From Planctomycetia bacterium (GTDB lineage Bacteria; Planctomycetota; Planctomycetia; Pirellulales; UBA1268), in assembly GCA_014192425.1 (NCBI GenBank), contig BJHK01000026.1, positions 1 through 47,333 on the forward strand: 47,333 bases of DNA, in the 5' to 3' direction. The notes below the pieces were generated by a model. That model made no database searches and was not told the DNA's origin. It saw nothing but the letters and a program-made list of their open reading frames with translations. Positions 34,457-43,334 of this stretch are shown piece after piece. Numbering within the stretch: position 1 is the stretch's first letter; each line of letters opens with the position of its first letter. The translations under genes and the position numbers were made by a program.

Positions 34457-35398
34457 ATGTTGCGTCGCACCTTCCTCGCCGCCGGCGGCTGCGGCTTGGC
34501 CCTGCCGGCCCTCGCCCCGGTCAGCGCGTCGGCCGCCGCGGCCGGGCCGGAGATCATCGACACCCACACGCACTTCTACCGCACGCCCTGGCCGGAGACG
34601 ATGCCGCAGAAGCAGCGGGACGCGCTGTTCACGCGGCCCTGCCTGCCCGCGGACCTGATCCCGGCCGCCCGCGCGGCAGGCGTGACCGGCACGGTGGTCG
34701 TCGAGGCGAGCCCCGACCTGGAGGACAACCAGTGGCTTCTCGACCTCGCCGCCAAGGAGCCGTTCATCCTCGGCGTCGTCGGCCGGATCGATCCTGCTGC
34801 CGAAGGGTTCGAGAAGCATCTCGAGCGGTTTGGCGCCGATCCGCTGTTCCGCGGCATCCGCATCTACCAGGGGGAGATCGAGGCCGGGCTGAAGGGGGAC
34901 GCGCCGCTCGTGTCGCGGTGCAGCATGCTCGCCGACCGCGGCCTGGCCCTCGACGTCGTCGGCGATCCCGGGGTGATCGGGCTGGCGGCGCGGCTGGCCG
35001 CGGAGGTGCCCACGCTGCGGGTCGTCATCAACCACGTCGGCAACATGCGGATCGACGGCCAGCCACCCAAGCCCGGCCTGCGCGAGGCCCTCGAGGCAGC
35101 GGGGAAACAGCCCAACGTCCGCTGCAAGGTGTCGGCGATCGTGGAGAACACGGCCGCGACCCCGGCCCCGCGGGAGGTCGCCTACTACGCCCCCGTGCTT
35201 GACCTGCTCTGGGCGGCCTTCGGTCCCGATCGGCTGCTGTTCGGCAGCAACTGGCCGATCTGGACGCGGAAGAACTCGTTCGCCGGGGTCGTCGATCCGG
35301 TCCGCGGCTACTGGGCCGCCAAGGGGCCGGACGCCGCCGGCAAGTTCTTCCATGCCAACGCCCGGGCCGCGTACGGCCTGCGCCGCGGGGCGCCGTGA
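34457..35398 (+). CDS. Exported amidohydrolase-2 (TIM-barrel metal-dependent hydrolase)
   Basis: The 313-aa product has a twin-arginine-like leader (RRTFLAAGGCGLALPALAP) followed by the amidohydrolase-2 signature IIDTHTHFYR (metal-binding His-x-His), TGTVVVEASPDLEDNQWLLDLA, LRVVINHVGN (conserved His of strand 6) and LLFGSNWPI (Asp is replaced by Asn at the usual GSDWP position). The GSNWP form is common in the lactone-hydrolase-like branch of this family. The family includes sugar lactonases such as L-fuconolactone or L-rhamnono-lactone hydrolases, which fits the sugar context. It lies 26 bases after the epimerase. It was given this start because GGAGAG lies upstream of the ATG. Confidence 0.82.
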   Translation: MLRRTFLAAGGCGLALPALAPVSASAAAAGPEIIDTHTHFYRTPWPETMPQKQRDALFTRPCLPADLIPAARAAGVTGTVVVEASPDLEDNQWLLDLAAKEPFILGVVGRIDPAAEGFEKHLERFGADPLFRGIRIYQGEIEAGLKGDAPLVSRCSMLADRGLALDVVGDPGVIGLAARLAAEVPTLRVVINHVGNMRIDGQPPKPGLREALEAAGKQPNVRCKVSAIVENTAATPAPREVAYYAPVLDLLWAAFGPDRLLFGSNWPIWTRKNSFAGVVDPVRGYWAAKGPDAAGKFFHANARAAYGLRRGAP

Positions 35399-35472
35399 GG
35401 GCGGCGGGGCGACCGGGTGCAGCGCTGACGGGGAAAAAACGACTGTTTGTCGGCCAAGAACCGATACAAAAG

Positions 35473-35502
35473 TTGTGGCGATCGCGGGGCGGGAGCTATA
35501 AT
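35473..35502 (+). promoter_or_regulatory. Sigma-70-like promoter for the DUF1501 operon
   Basis: TTGTGG (35473-35478) and a perfect TATAAT (35497-35502) are separated by 18 bases, in an otherwise GC-rich gap. Transcription would start near 35509, leaving a leader of about 76 bases before the DUF1501 ATG at 35585. It is the clearest promoter of the window. Confidence 0.65.
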
Positions 35503-35584
35503 CGATCTCGAAAGTCCCTCGGGTGATCCCCAATTCGGCCTGGCGGGGCCGATCCGGCGGGACAACGGCGCGGAGGCATGCACC

Positions 35585-36994
35585 ATGGCCGGCAGAACCA
35601 TCTGCCCCGGACCGGTCACGAGGAGAATGGCCCTCCAGGTGGGTGCCATCGGCGGCACGGGCCTGGGCCTGGGGGATTTGTACCGGCTCCGGGCCGAGGC
35701 CGGACTGCCAGGTGCCCCGGGTGATACGGCCGTGATTTTCGTCTGGCTGGCCGGGGGCCTGTCGCACATCGACACCTACGACATGAAGCCCGACGCCCCG
35801 GACGAGTACCGGGGAATGTTTCGGCCGATCAGGACGAACGTCCCGGGGATCGAACTCACCGAACTGTTCCCCCGGCACGCGACGATCGCCGACAAGTTCA
35901 CGATCATTCGCTCGATGCGGCACCGGTTTTCCGACCACGGCGGCGGGTCGAAGCGGGTGATGACAGGCCGTGAGCCGAAGGCGCCGACCGGCACGATCAA
36001 CGACTCTCCCGCCGTGCCCTCGGTGGTGGCGAAGTTTCGCGACGGCGCGGGGGGCGCGATGCCCGCCAACATCATCCTCGGTGATTCCGGGCGGACGACG
36101 GCCGACACCTACGCCCTCGGCTCCGCCTGGCTCGGCTCGGCCTACAACCCGTTCGAGGTCGCAGGCGATCCGTCCAATAAGAACTTCAAGGTCGGCAGCA
36201 TCTCGCTCAAGGAAGGAATGGCCGAGCGATTGTCCGGACGCTGGAAACTGCTCGAGAAACTCGACCAGGTCCGCCGCGACATCGACGCCAGCGGCTCGAT
36301 GGCGGCGATGGACACGTTCAATGCCAAGGCCTGCCAGCTGTTCTCGGCGCCGGAAACGCGGGCGGCGTTCGACGTCACGCTGGAGGACGAGCAGACCCGC
36401 GAGCGGTACGGGATGCATTCCTGGGGCCAGCGCTGCCTGATGGCCCGGCGGCTCGTCGAGGCCGGCAGCAGCTTCGTCACCGTGGCGCTGGAGAACCCGC
36501 CGGAGACGCCCGCCGCCGGCAAGAGCCGTGACGACGTGTTCTACAACTGGGACTGCCATGCGGTGAACTGCGACGTGTTCACCGACATGAAGTATCGGGC
36601 GCCTTCCTACGACCAGGCGCTGACGGCCCTCATCGAGGACGTCTACGCCCGCGGCCTCGACAAGAAGGTGCTGATCGTGGTCACCGGAGAGTTCGGCCAC
36701 ACGCCGCGCCTGGAATACAAGGACTCCAAGGGGAGGAAGCGTCCGGGCCGCGACCACTGGCCGCACGCCTTCTCCGTGCTCGTTTCCGGCGGCGGTCTGC
36801 GGGTTGGCCAGGTCATCGGATCCACCGATCCGCGCGGCACGTACCCCAAGGATCGCACCCTGACGCCCGAAGACCTGTGGGCGACGGTCTATCGGCACCT
36901 CGGCATCGACACGTCGCATTTTCTCCACGACCTGTCCGACCGGCCGATCCCGATTCTCCCCGGCGGATCGCCGATCAAGGAGTTGTACGGATGA
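35585..36994 (+). CDS. DUF1501 family exported protein
   Basis: The 469-aa product begins with a twin-arginine-like leader (VTRRMALQVGAIGGTGLGLG) and contains the DUF1501 (sulfatase-superfamily-like) blocks AVIFVWLAGGLSHIDTYDMKP, FPRHATIADKFTIIRSMRH, DHGGGSKRVMTGR, GQRCLMARRLVEAGSSFVTV, YNWDCHAVN and LIVVTGEFGHTPR followed by GRDHWPHAFSVLVSGGG. GGAGG nine bases upstream supports the ATG at 35585; an in-frame ATG at 35447 would precede the promoter and is not used. Its TGA overlaps the ATG of the DUF1549/1553 gene. DUF1501 and DUF1549/1553 pairs are characteristic of planctomycetes; biochemical function is unknown. Confidence 0.92.
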   Translation: MAGRTICPGPVTRRMALQVGAIGGTGLGLGDLYRLRAEAGLPGAPGDTAVIFVWLAGGLSHIDTYDMKPDAPDEYRGMFRPIRTNVPGIELTELFPRHATIADKFTIIRSMRHRFSDHGGGSKRVMTGREPKAPTGTINDSPAVPSVVAKFRDGAGGAMPANIILGDSGRTTADTYALGSAWLGSAYNPFEVAGDPSNKNFKVGSISLKEGMAERLSGRWKLLEKLDQVRRDIDASGSMAAMDTFNAKACQLFSAPETRAAFDVTLEDEQTRERYGMHSWGQRCLMARRLVEAGSSFVTVALENPPETPAAGKSRDDVFYNWDCHAVNCDVFTDMKYRAPSYDQALTALIEDVYARGLDKKVLIVVTGEFGHTPRLEYKDSKGRKRPGRDHWPHAFSVLVSGGGLRVGQVIGSTDPRGTYPKDRTLTPEDLWATVYRHLGIDTSHFLHDLSDRPIPILPGGSPIKELYG

Positions 36995-39243
36995 TCCGGC
37001 TGTCGCGTCTGTCGCTGGTCGGCGTCTTCTGCATGCTGGTCGTTCCGGCGCCGGCGGACGCGACCGAGGCGACCGGATCGACCGCCGTTGTCGAGCGGGA
37101 CATCGACTTCGCCAGCCGAATCCTTCCGATCCTCACCCGGCACGGCTGCAACTCGGGCGGCTGCCACGGTGCGGGGGGCGGGGCCGGCCAAAACGGCTTC
37201 TACCTGTCGCTGTTCGGCTTCGAGCCGGTCAAGGACCATGCCCGGATCGCGGAGGCCGCCCGTGGCCGGTTCCTAGACTTCGCGGCCCCCGACGAGAGCC
37301 TGCTCCTGCAGAAGCCGAGCGGCATCTATCCGCACGGCGGTGGCATTCGCCTTCCCGCCGAGTCGGCCTCCTACGCGACGCTGCGGCGCTGGATCGCCGC
37401 CGGCGCGCCGCTGGGCGACCCGGACAAATACCCCGTCACATCGATCGACGTGGAGCCTGCTGCGCGGGTCGTCCGCCCGGGCGAGTCGGTGAGAATCAAA
37501 GTCACGGCGGTGTATGAGAACGGCACTCGCGAGGACGTCACCGACACCTGCCGCTTCGAGTCGAATGACGCCGGCGTGGCCGCGGTCGATGCCGAAGGCA
37601 CGGGGCTGGTGACCGCCGGGACCGTTCCCGGAGATGTGGCGATCGTCGTCCGCTACCGCGACCAGTGCGGCTTCATGTCGCTGACGATTCCCCGGCAATC
37701 GCGGTCCCCGGCGAAGTTTCCGGCCCCGGCGAATTTCATCGACACCCACACGTTCGCGAAAATGGAACAGATGGGGGTCGGCCCGGCGGCGCCGGCCGAT
37801 GATGGGGCGTTCCTGCGCCGGATGATGGTCGACGTCGGCGGTCGCGTGCCGACGGCGGAGGAGGCGGCGGCGTTCCTCGCCGATCCCGCACCCGGCAAGC
37901 GGGCCGCCTGGGTCGATCGCGTGCTCGATAGCGGCGACTATGCCACCACCTTCGCCGACAAGTGGGTCGTGCTCCTGCGCAGCAACCGCGAGGTGGCCGG
38001 CTTCGCCGCCACCAACGCGCTGCACCAGTGGCTGCGGCAGGCGTTCCAGGACAACATGCCGTACGACGCTTTCGTTCGCGCACTGCTCACGGCCAGCGGC
38101 GCCACGGGCGAGAACCCGGCGGTGGGCTGGTGGCGGTCGCAGCAGAGCCTGAACAACAAGGACTTCGCCACCAATGCCGCCGAGCGGGTCAAGGACGTCG
38201 CCGAGGACTCCGCGATGCTGTTCCTCGGCCAGCGGATCGCCTGCGCGAAGTGCCACCAGCACCCCTTCGACCGCTGGAGCCAGGCCGACTACCACGCCTA
38301 CGCCGCCTACTTCGCCCGCGTTCAGGTGAAGCCGTCGGTCGGCCTGGCCGGGACGCGGATCGTTCACGGCCGGGGCGACGCCCGGATCCAGCATCCCTCG
38401 TCGGGCGAGTCCCTGGGCCCGCGGCCGCTCGGCGGCGCGGCCGTCGAGATCGCGCCCGACGAGGACCCGCGGCAGCGGCTCGCCGACTGGGTCACCTCCC
38501 CGGACAACCCGGTCTTCGCCCGGGCGATCGTCAACCGGATGTGGGCCCACTTCTTCGGCCGCGGCCTCGTCGATCCCGAGGACGACCTGCGCGAGACGAA
38601 TCCCCCCTCCAATCCAGCGCTGCTCGACGCCTTGGCGGCCGATTTCGTCGCCCACCGGTTCGACCTCAAGCATCTCGTGCGCACAATCTGCGCGTCGGCC
38701 ACCTACCAGGCCGGCTCGACCCCGGACGAGTTCAACCGCGACGACACCCGGAACTTCTCCCGGCACCTGCCGCGTCGGCTCAAGGCGGAGGTGCTGCTCG
38801 ACGCCATCGACGCGCTCGCCGGCACGCGCACCACGTTCAAGGACGTGCCTGTCGCGACCCGGGCGATGGAGCTCCCCGACGACCGCTCGGGGACCACCTT
38901 CCTCGGCGTATTCAACCGGCAGCGCGGCGTGGCCGCCTGCGAGTGCGGCCGCAACTCCGCCTCGCCGAGCCTCGGCCAGAGCCTGCAGCTGATCAACGCC
39001 GACGAGATCCAGGGCAAGCTCGGCGCCACCGGCAGCCGGGCCAAGCGGTTCGCGGAGGAGAAGTCCCGGTCGGTCGACAGCCGGATCGAGGAGCTGTTCC
39101 TGGCGGCCTATTCGCGGCGGCCGACGGACGCGGAGCTGACCGACGTCCGAGCCCACCTCGACGAGCGGCAGCAGTCGGTGCCGGCCTACGAGGACGTGAT
39201 CTGGGTGCTGATCAACAGCAAGGAATTCCTGTTCACGCGTTGA
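36991..39243 (+). CDS. DUF1549/DUF1553 exported cytochrome-like protein with Ig-like domain
   Basis: The 750-aa product has a signal peptide (1-24), an unusual heme-like motif CNSGGCH (53-59) with GGCHG following RHG, then a bacterial Ig-like (Big_2) domain (about 150-235, SIDVEPAARVVRPGESVRIKV to VVRYRD), the DUF1549 domain (260-470) with CAKCHQHPFDRW (Cys418, Cys421, His422), and DUF1553 (500-750) ending LINSKEFLFTR. This is the standard planctomycete PSCyt2/PSD1 arrangement with a Big_2 insertion. It is coupled to DUF1501 by an ATGA overlap and is followed 73 bases later by the PPC protein. Confidence 0.92.
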   Translation: MIRLSRLSLVGVFCMLVVPAPADATEATGSTAVVERDIDFASRILPILTRHGCNSGGCHGAGGGAGQNGFYLSLFGFEPVKDHARIAEAARGRFLDFAAPDESLLLQKPSGIYPHGGGIRLPAESASYATLRRWIAAGAPLGDPDKYPVTSIDVEPAARVVRPGESVRIKVTAVYENGTREDVTDTCRFESNDAGVAAVDAEGTGLVTAGTVPGDVAIVVRYRDQCGFMSLTIPRQSRSPAKFPAPANFIDTHTFAKMEQMGVGPAAPADDGAFLRRMMVDVGGRVPTAEEAAAFLADPAPGKRAAWVDRVLDSGDYATTFADKWVVLLRSNREVAGFAATNALHQWLRQAFQDNMPYDAFVRALLTASGATGENPAVGWWRSQQSLNNKDFATNAAERVKDVAEDSAMLFLGQRIACAKCHQHPFDRWSQADYHAYAAYFARVQVKPSVGLAGTRIVHGRGDARIQHPSSGESLGPRPLGGAAVEIAPDEDPRQRLADWVTSPDNPVFARAIVNRMWAHFFGRGLVDPEDDLRETNPPSNPALLDALAADFVAHRFDLKHLVRTICASATYQAGSTPDEFNRDDTRNFSRHLPRRLKAEVLLDAIDALAGTRTTFKDVPVATRAMELPDDRSGTTFLGVFNRQRGVAACECGRNSASPSLGQSLQLINADEIQGKLGATGSRAKRFAEEKSRSVDSRIEELFLAAYSRRPTDAELTDVRAHLDERQQSVPAYEDVIWVLINSKEFLFTR

Positions 39244-39316
39244 CCGCTGCGGCTGCGGCCGGGCGTGCCCCGCGGTCCCGCGTCGTTCCCCCGGACACGT
39301 CCCGAGGTCGGCCATC

Positions 39317-41860
39317 GTGCGCTCCCCCTGCTTCGGTCTGATCGTCGCTCTGACGGCCCTGGGGCTCGCGGCCGGCCTGCCGGCTCGGCCCGCGGACGGG
39401 CAGCTCCCCAACCCGCGCCTGGCGGGCCTCGTGCCGTCGGGTGGCTCGGTCGGCAGCACGTTCGACGTCGTCGTTCGGGGTGAAGACCTCGACGAGCCGG
39501 AGGCGATCGTCTTCTCTCATCCGGGCATCAGCGGAACGTGCAAGGCCGGCTCCGTTCCCGGCTGGCAGCGGCCGCGTGAGACGCCCTTCGTCGTGACGAT
39601 CGCCGCCGACGTTCCCGACGGCGTCTACGAGGCCCGCGTCGCCGGCCGGTTCGGGCTTTCGACCTCGTGGCCGTTTTTCGTCGGCGACCTGCCGGTCGTG
39701 CAGGAGGCGGCGGGCAACGATTCCCCAGCCAAGGCGATGGCCATCGAGCCCGACACGGTCGTCGAGGGGCAGCTCCTCGGCAACAAGGTCGACTATTACA
39801 GGATCCAGGGAACGCCCGGCCAGCGATTCCTCGTCCTCTGCGAGTCGCGCGGGCTGCACGCGCGGCTCGATCTGATGCTCCAGGTCACGGGCCCGGGCAA
39901 CAGGCTGCTGGGGTCCGCCCTGGCGACCAAGAGCGGGGATCCGCTGCTGCCCTTCACCGTTCGCGACGGCGGCGAGCATGTCATCCGCGTCACCGATTCC
40001 TCGTTTCGCGCCGGCGATCCGAAGGACGGTCCGACGGACCGCTACCGGCTCACCGTCTCCAGCCGGCCGCATCTCGTCAGGATCTGGCCACCGGTCGTGG
40101 CGAGCGGCGGATCGGGCACACACCGCCTCCTCGGCCACCTGCTGCCGGGCGGCCGGCCGATCGGCAGCCGCGGCCTCGAGGAAATGGACGTGGTCCTGCC
40201 CCCGCTGCAGGTCACCGGCAGCCGCTCCGGCCCGGACCATCCGCTGAGCGGGCTCGCGTCCATCGGCATCGATGCCGCCACCTTTCGACTGCCGGGTCCG
40301 GCCGGGCCTTCGAATCCGATTCCTGTCGTCGTGGCGGCGGCGCCGCCGCTCCTCGAGATCGAGCCCAACGATCGATCGTCGCCACAGCGGGTGTCGCTCC
40401 CCTGCGACGTCGCCGGGCGGTTCGACGGCCCGGCCGACACGGATTGGTACGCCTTCGACGCCGCCGCGGGAGATCGCATCGCCGTCGAGGTGACGTCCGA
40501 GCGGCTGCAGGCCGGCACCGACGTCGGCCTGGTCATCGAGCAGGTAGGAGCCGATCCGCAGGGAAAGCTTCAGGTGCGGACGGTCGCGGAGCAGGACGAC
40601 CCGCCGCGCCGGTTCACCCATCCCCCCTGCGATTTCGAGTCGTCCGATCCCCGACTGCTGTTCACGGCCGATCGCGACGGCGGGTACCGGATCGGCGTTC
40701 GCAACCTTGCCGGCGGCTCGTACGCCGAAACGGGCGCGGTGTACAGGCTCGTCGTCAGGCCGGCCAGTGCCGATGTTCGGCTTCTCGCCGCGGTCGGCGA
40801 TCTGGGAGCGAATCCCGGGGAGGGCAACGACGCCACCCTGAGCGTGCCCACGATCCCACGGCTGCGTCGCGGCGGGCGGGTCCCGATCGTCGTGCAGTTG
40901 CATCGCATCGACGGCTTCGACGGACCGGTGACGATCGCCGCCGAGGGACTGCCGGCGGGGGTCACCTGCACCCCGGTGGCGATCGCCGCCGGCCTGAACG
41001 AGGGATCGGTCATCCTCGAGGCGGCCGAGGACGTGGCCGCCTGGCGCGGGCCGATCCGCGTGATCGGAACCGCCCGCATCGGCGACGAGGATCGGCGCCG
41101 CGAGGCGGCCTGGGCCGCGGTGACGTGGCCGAAGAAGCAGAACGACCAGACCTCCGCGCGGCTCCTCGACGACATGCCGCTGGAGGTGCTCGGCGAGCCG
41201 GCGCCGCTCCGGGTAAGCCTTCCGCAGTCCAGCCTGGGGCCGATCCCGGCCGGCGGCAAGGTGACGATCCCGTTCGCCGTGGCAGCGGCGGCGGACATGA
41301 AGTCCCCCGTGCGCGTCGAGGTCCGCGACATACCGGCGGCCAAGGTCGGCCCCCCCTACCCCAAGACGCCGACGAAGTCGCTGGAGGCGGGTGAAACCGC
41401 GGGTGAGATCGAGGTCACGATCCCGGCCGACACGCCGCCGGGCGAGCATGCGATCCATCTCGTGGCCCAGGCGAGCCTGCTTGTCTCGCGCACTCCCGCC
41501 GCGCTGGCCGCGGCGCAGTCGGCCCTGGCCGACTTCGAGGCGCGCACGTCGGCCCTCCAGGCGGCGGCGGAGGCCGCGAAGCAGAAGGCCGAGACGGCGG
41601 CCGCGGACGTGCAGGCGGCGGAGGCGGCCGTGCAGGACTCGGCGGGCGAGGACGCGCAGGCCGCGCTCGCCGGCGCCGCCGCGGCCAGGAACGAGGCCGA
41701 CGCGGCAAGCGCCGCGGCGAAGGCCGCGGTCGACGAGCACCTCAAGGCGGAGAAGCCGTTGAAGGAGCAGGTGGCGAGCGTCACGAAGGCGAACGAGCCC
41801 AAGCCGACCGGCGTGTTCGCCGCATCGGGGCCGATCCGGTTGACGGTGACGAAACCGTGA
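39317..41860 (+). CDS. Secreted PPC-domain protein with Ala-rich C-terminal coiled coil
   Basis: The 847-aa product has a signal peptide (1-28) and several beta-rich modules: an N-terminal IPT/Ig-like segment (PNPRLAGLVPSGGSVGSTFDVVVRG), two bacterial pre-peptidase C-terminal (PPC) domains (about 138-245, with DYYRIQGTPGQRFLVLCES, and 345-500, with DTDWYAFDAAAGDRIAVEV), further Ig-like modules, and then a highly Ala/Glu/Lys-rich region (about 720-815) predicted as a long coiled coil. The final residues return to beta structure (PIRLTVTKP). It starts at GTG 39317 with GAGG upstream. Such proteins accompany DUF1501/DUF1549 pairs in planctomycetes and are thought to bind surface polymers; function unproven. 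Confidence 0.85.
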   Translation: MRSPCFGLIVALTALGLAAGLPARPADGQLPNPRLAGLVPSGGSVGSTFDVVVRGEDLDEPEAIVFSHPGISGTCKAGSVPGWQRPRETPFVVTIAADVPDGVYEARVAGRFGLSTSWPFFVGDLPVVQEAAGNDSPAKAMAIEPDTVVEGQLLGNKVDYYRIQGTPGQRFLVLCESRGLHARLDLMLQVTGPGNRLLGSALATKSGDPLLPFTVRDGGEHVIRVTDSSFRAGDPKDGPTDRYRLTVSSRPHLVRIWPPVVASGGSGTHRLLGHLLPGGRPIGSRGLEEMDVVLPPLQVTGSRSGPDHPLSGLASIGIDAATFRLPGPAGPSNPIPVVVAAAPPLLEIEPNDRSSPQRVSLPCDVAGRFDGPADTDWYAFDAAAGDRIAVEVTSERLQAGTDVGLVIEQVGADPQGKLQVRTVAEQDDPPRRFTHPPCDFESSDPRLLFTADRDGGYRIGVRNLAGGSYAETGAVYRLVVRPASADVRLLAAVGDLGANPGEGNDATLSVPTIPRLRRGGRVPIVVQLHRIDGFDGPVTIAAEGLPAGVTCTPVAIAAGLNEGSVILEAAEDVAAWRGPIRVIGTARIGDEDRRREAAWAAVTWPKKQNDQTSARLLDDMPLEVLGEPAPLRVSLPQSSLGPIPAGGKVTIPFAVAAAADMKSPVRVEVRDIPAAKVGPPYPKTPTKSLEAGETAGEIEVTIPADTPPGEHAIHLVAQASLLVSRTPAALAAAQSALADFEARTSALQAAAEAAKQKAETAAADVQAAEAAVQDSAGEDAQAALAGAAAARNEADAASAAAKAAVDEHLKAEKPLKEQVASVTKANEPKPTGVFAASGPIRLTVTKP

Positions 41861-41889
41861 CCAGCAGCCGACGGGACCGCTCGCTGTCC

Positions 41890-41954
41890 GTGGACACAAC
41901 CCTCCATGGCTTTTGTCCACGTGGCCGACCGGTGGAAACGCCACGGGTTTCCAC
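41890..41954. terminator. Two hairpins between convergent genes
   Basis: GTGGACACAA pairs with TTTTGTCCAC (41890-41899 with 41911-41920, one mismatch), and GTGGAAAC pairs with GTTTCCAC (41932-41939 with 41947-41954, perfect). They lie in the 142-bp gap between the PPC gene (plus) and the alpha/beta hydrolase gene (minus). There is no long U-tract, so the role as bidirectional terminators is by position. Confidence 0.55.
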
Positions 41955-42002
41955 GGGCGGCATGCCGCGCATCCTGCTTCGGCAGACGTGTTTCACTGCC
42001 TG

Positions 42003-43307
42003 CTACCGGCGGCCCAGCTGGCCGTCGAGCCAGGCGAAGGCTTCTCCCTGCATGTCGCGGTCGAAGCGGTGCGTGCCCGGGTAGAACGAGCAGCGGTAGC
42101 GGCTCTCGGCCCCGGCCTTCTGGTAGATCTCGGCGAGCATCCGGTCGGCGCGGTCGACCTCGGGGGGGGAGAAGAGCGCGTCCTGCCGGCAGTTCTGCAC
42201 GAGCGTCGGCAGCGGCGCCCGGAGGCCGAGGATTTCGGGATAGTCGAGGTCCCGGGGCAGTCCGGGCGGATAGATCATCCACGTGTGCGTGTAGGACTTC
42301 GAGAAACAGAAGTCCCGCCACGTCGTCAGCATGCCCACGCAGACCGCGGCGGCGATCCGGTCGTCGAGGCCTGCGAGGTACAGGACCCGCAGGCCGCCGC
42401 TCGACAGGCCGCAGCAGCCGACGCGTCCGGGATCGACCTCCGCGCGGGAGCAGAGGTAGTCGAGGGCGCGCTGGTCCTCGCCGAGGACCACGCCCGGCAG
42501 CGTCGTGCCGGCGCAGAGCAGGCTCTTGGCCACCACGTGCTCGTGCTGCGCCGCCCAGCGGTTGTAGCCGACGATCTCGCGGCCCTCCTCGGGATCGGGG
42601 GGCTCGACGAGCAGGCCGGAGAGCACCCGCGGCACGTCGGGCAGCCGCACCCGTCGGCTGCCGAACAGGAACGCGTCCGGGGCGAGCACCGCGTAGCCGC
42701 GGCGCGCGAGCTCGTTGGCCCACCACAGCCCGCCGTAGTTCTCAGTGACGTGCTCGCGGACCAGCGGGTGCACGTCCTCGTCGAGGCGGGCGACCTTGCG
42801 ATGGCCGAAATACTTCTTGCCGGAGTGGTCGTGGAGCGCGAGCACCGCCGGCAGCCGCTCGCGGGCGCCGGCCGGCTTGAGGAACACCGCCTCGCTCGGC
42901 GGGCCATAGGGCAACTGCCAGCGCAGCAGCTCGGCCTCCACGCCGTCGAGGACGGCCTTGCGCACGACCTCGGCCTTGGGCACGCCGCCCGACTCGGGGC
43001 TGGCGATGCAGTCGCGGACGCGGGCCCGCGCCTTGGTTCGCCAGTCGGCGATGCCGCGCCGGTCGAACTCGGGGCGGCGGAAGGAGAGCCGCGCCGGCGC
43101 CTCGCCGATCAGGTCCCGGGCCCAGGGGCCGAATTCGCCGAGCATGTTTTGCGGCACGGGCAGCGGACCGGCGGCCGGCGGGAGCGGACCGCTGCCCGGC
43201 TTCGCGGCGGCCCGTTCCGCGGCGCCGGCCACCTGCAGGCCGACCGCCGCCGCGGCGGCGGCCTGGAGAAATGTCCTCCGATCCACGTCCGACTCGGGAG
43301 TATCCAT
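42003..43307 (-). CDS. Exported alpha/beta hydrolase (acetyl-xylan-esterase/dienelactone-hydrolase type)
   Basis: The 434-aa product has a twin-arginine leader (DRRTFLQAAAAAAVGLQVAG), then an alpha/beta-hydrolase core with LPAVLALHDHSG (oxyanion-loop strand), GYAVLAPDAFLFGSRR and the nucleophile elbow GCCGLSSGGLR (catalytic Ser), followed by PTLVQNCRQDALFSP (acid region) and SFYPGTHRFDRDM (catalytic His in GTHRF). Esterase activity on acetylated sugars or polysaccharides is the usual guess for this group. Its start at 43307 is 27 bases downstream of the NagB-like stop, so it is probably the third gene of the PIG-L/NagB operon. Confidence 0.85.
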   Translation of the reverse strand: MDTPESDVDRRTFLQAAAAAAVGLQVAGAAERAAAKPGSGPLPPAAGPLPVPQNMLGEFGPWARDLIGEAPARLSFRRPEFDRRGIADWRTKARARVRDCIASPESGGVPKAEVVRKAVLDGVEAELLRWQLPYGPPSEAVFLKPAGARERLPAVLALHDHSGKKYFGHRKVARLDEDVHPLVREHVTENYGGLWWANELARRGYAVLAPDAFLFGSRRVRLPDVPRVLSGLLVEPPDPEEGREIVGYNRWAAQHEHVVAKSLLCAGTTLPGVVLGEDQRALDYLCSRAEVDPGRVGCCGLSSGGLRVLYLAGLDDRIAAAVCVGMLTTWRDFCFSKSYTHTWMIYPPGLPRDLDYPEILGLRAPLPTLVQNCRQDALFSPPEVDRADRMLAEIYQKAGAESRYRCSFYPGTHRFDRDMQGEAFAWLDGQLGRR

Positions 43308-43334
43308 GGGTTTCCTCTCCTGCGGCGTCCGCCG

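Noticed and set aside
34367-36928. Minus-strand open frame of 853 codons
   Set aside because: Antisense to the amidohydrolase and DUF1501 genes; no recognisable domain.
39233-41944. Minus-strand open frame of 903 codons
   Set aside because: Antisense to the PPC-domain gene; low-complexity Arg/Gly/Ala composition and no signal peptide or motif.
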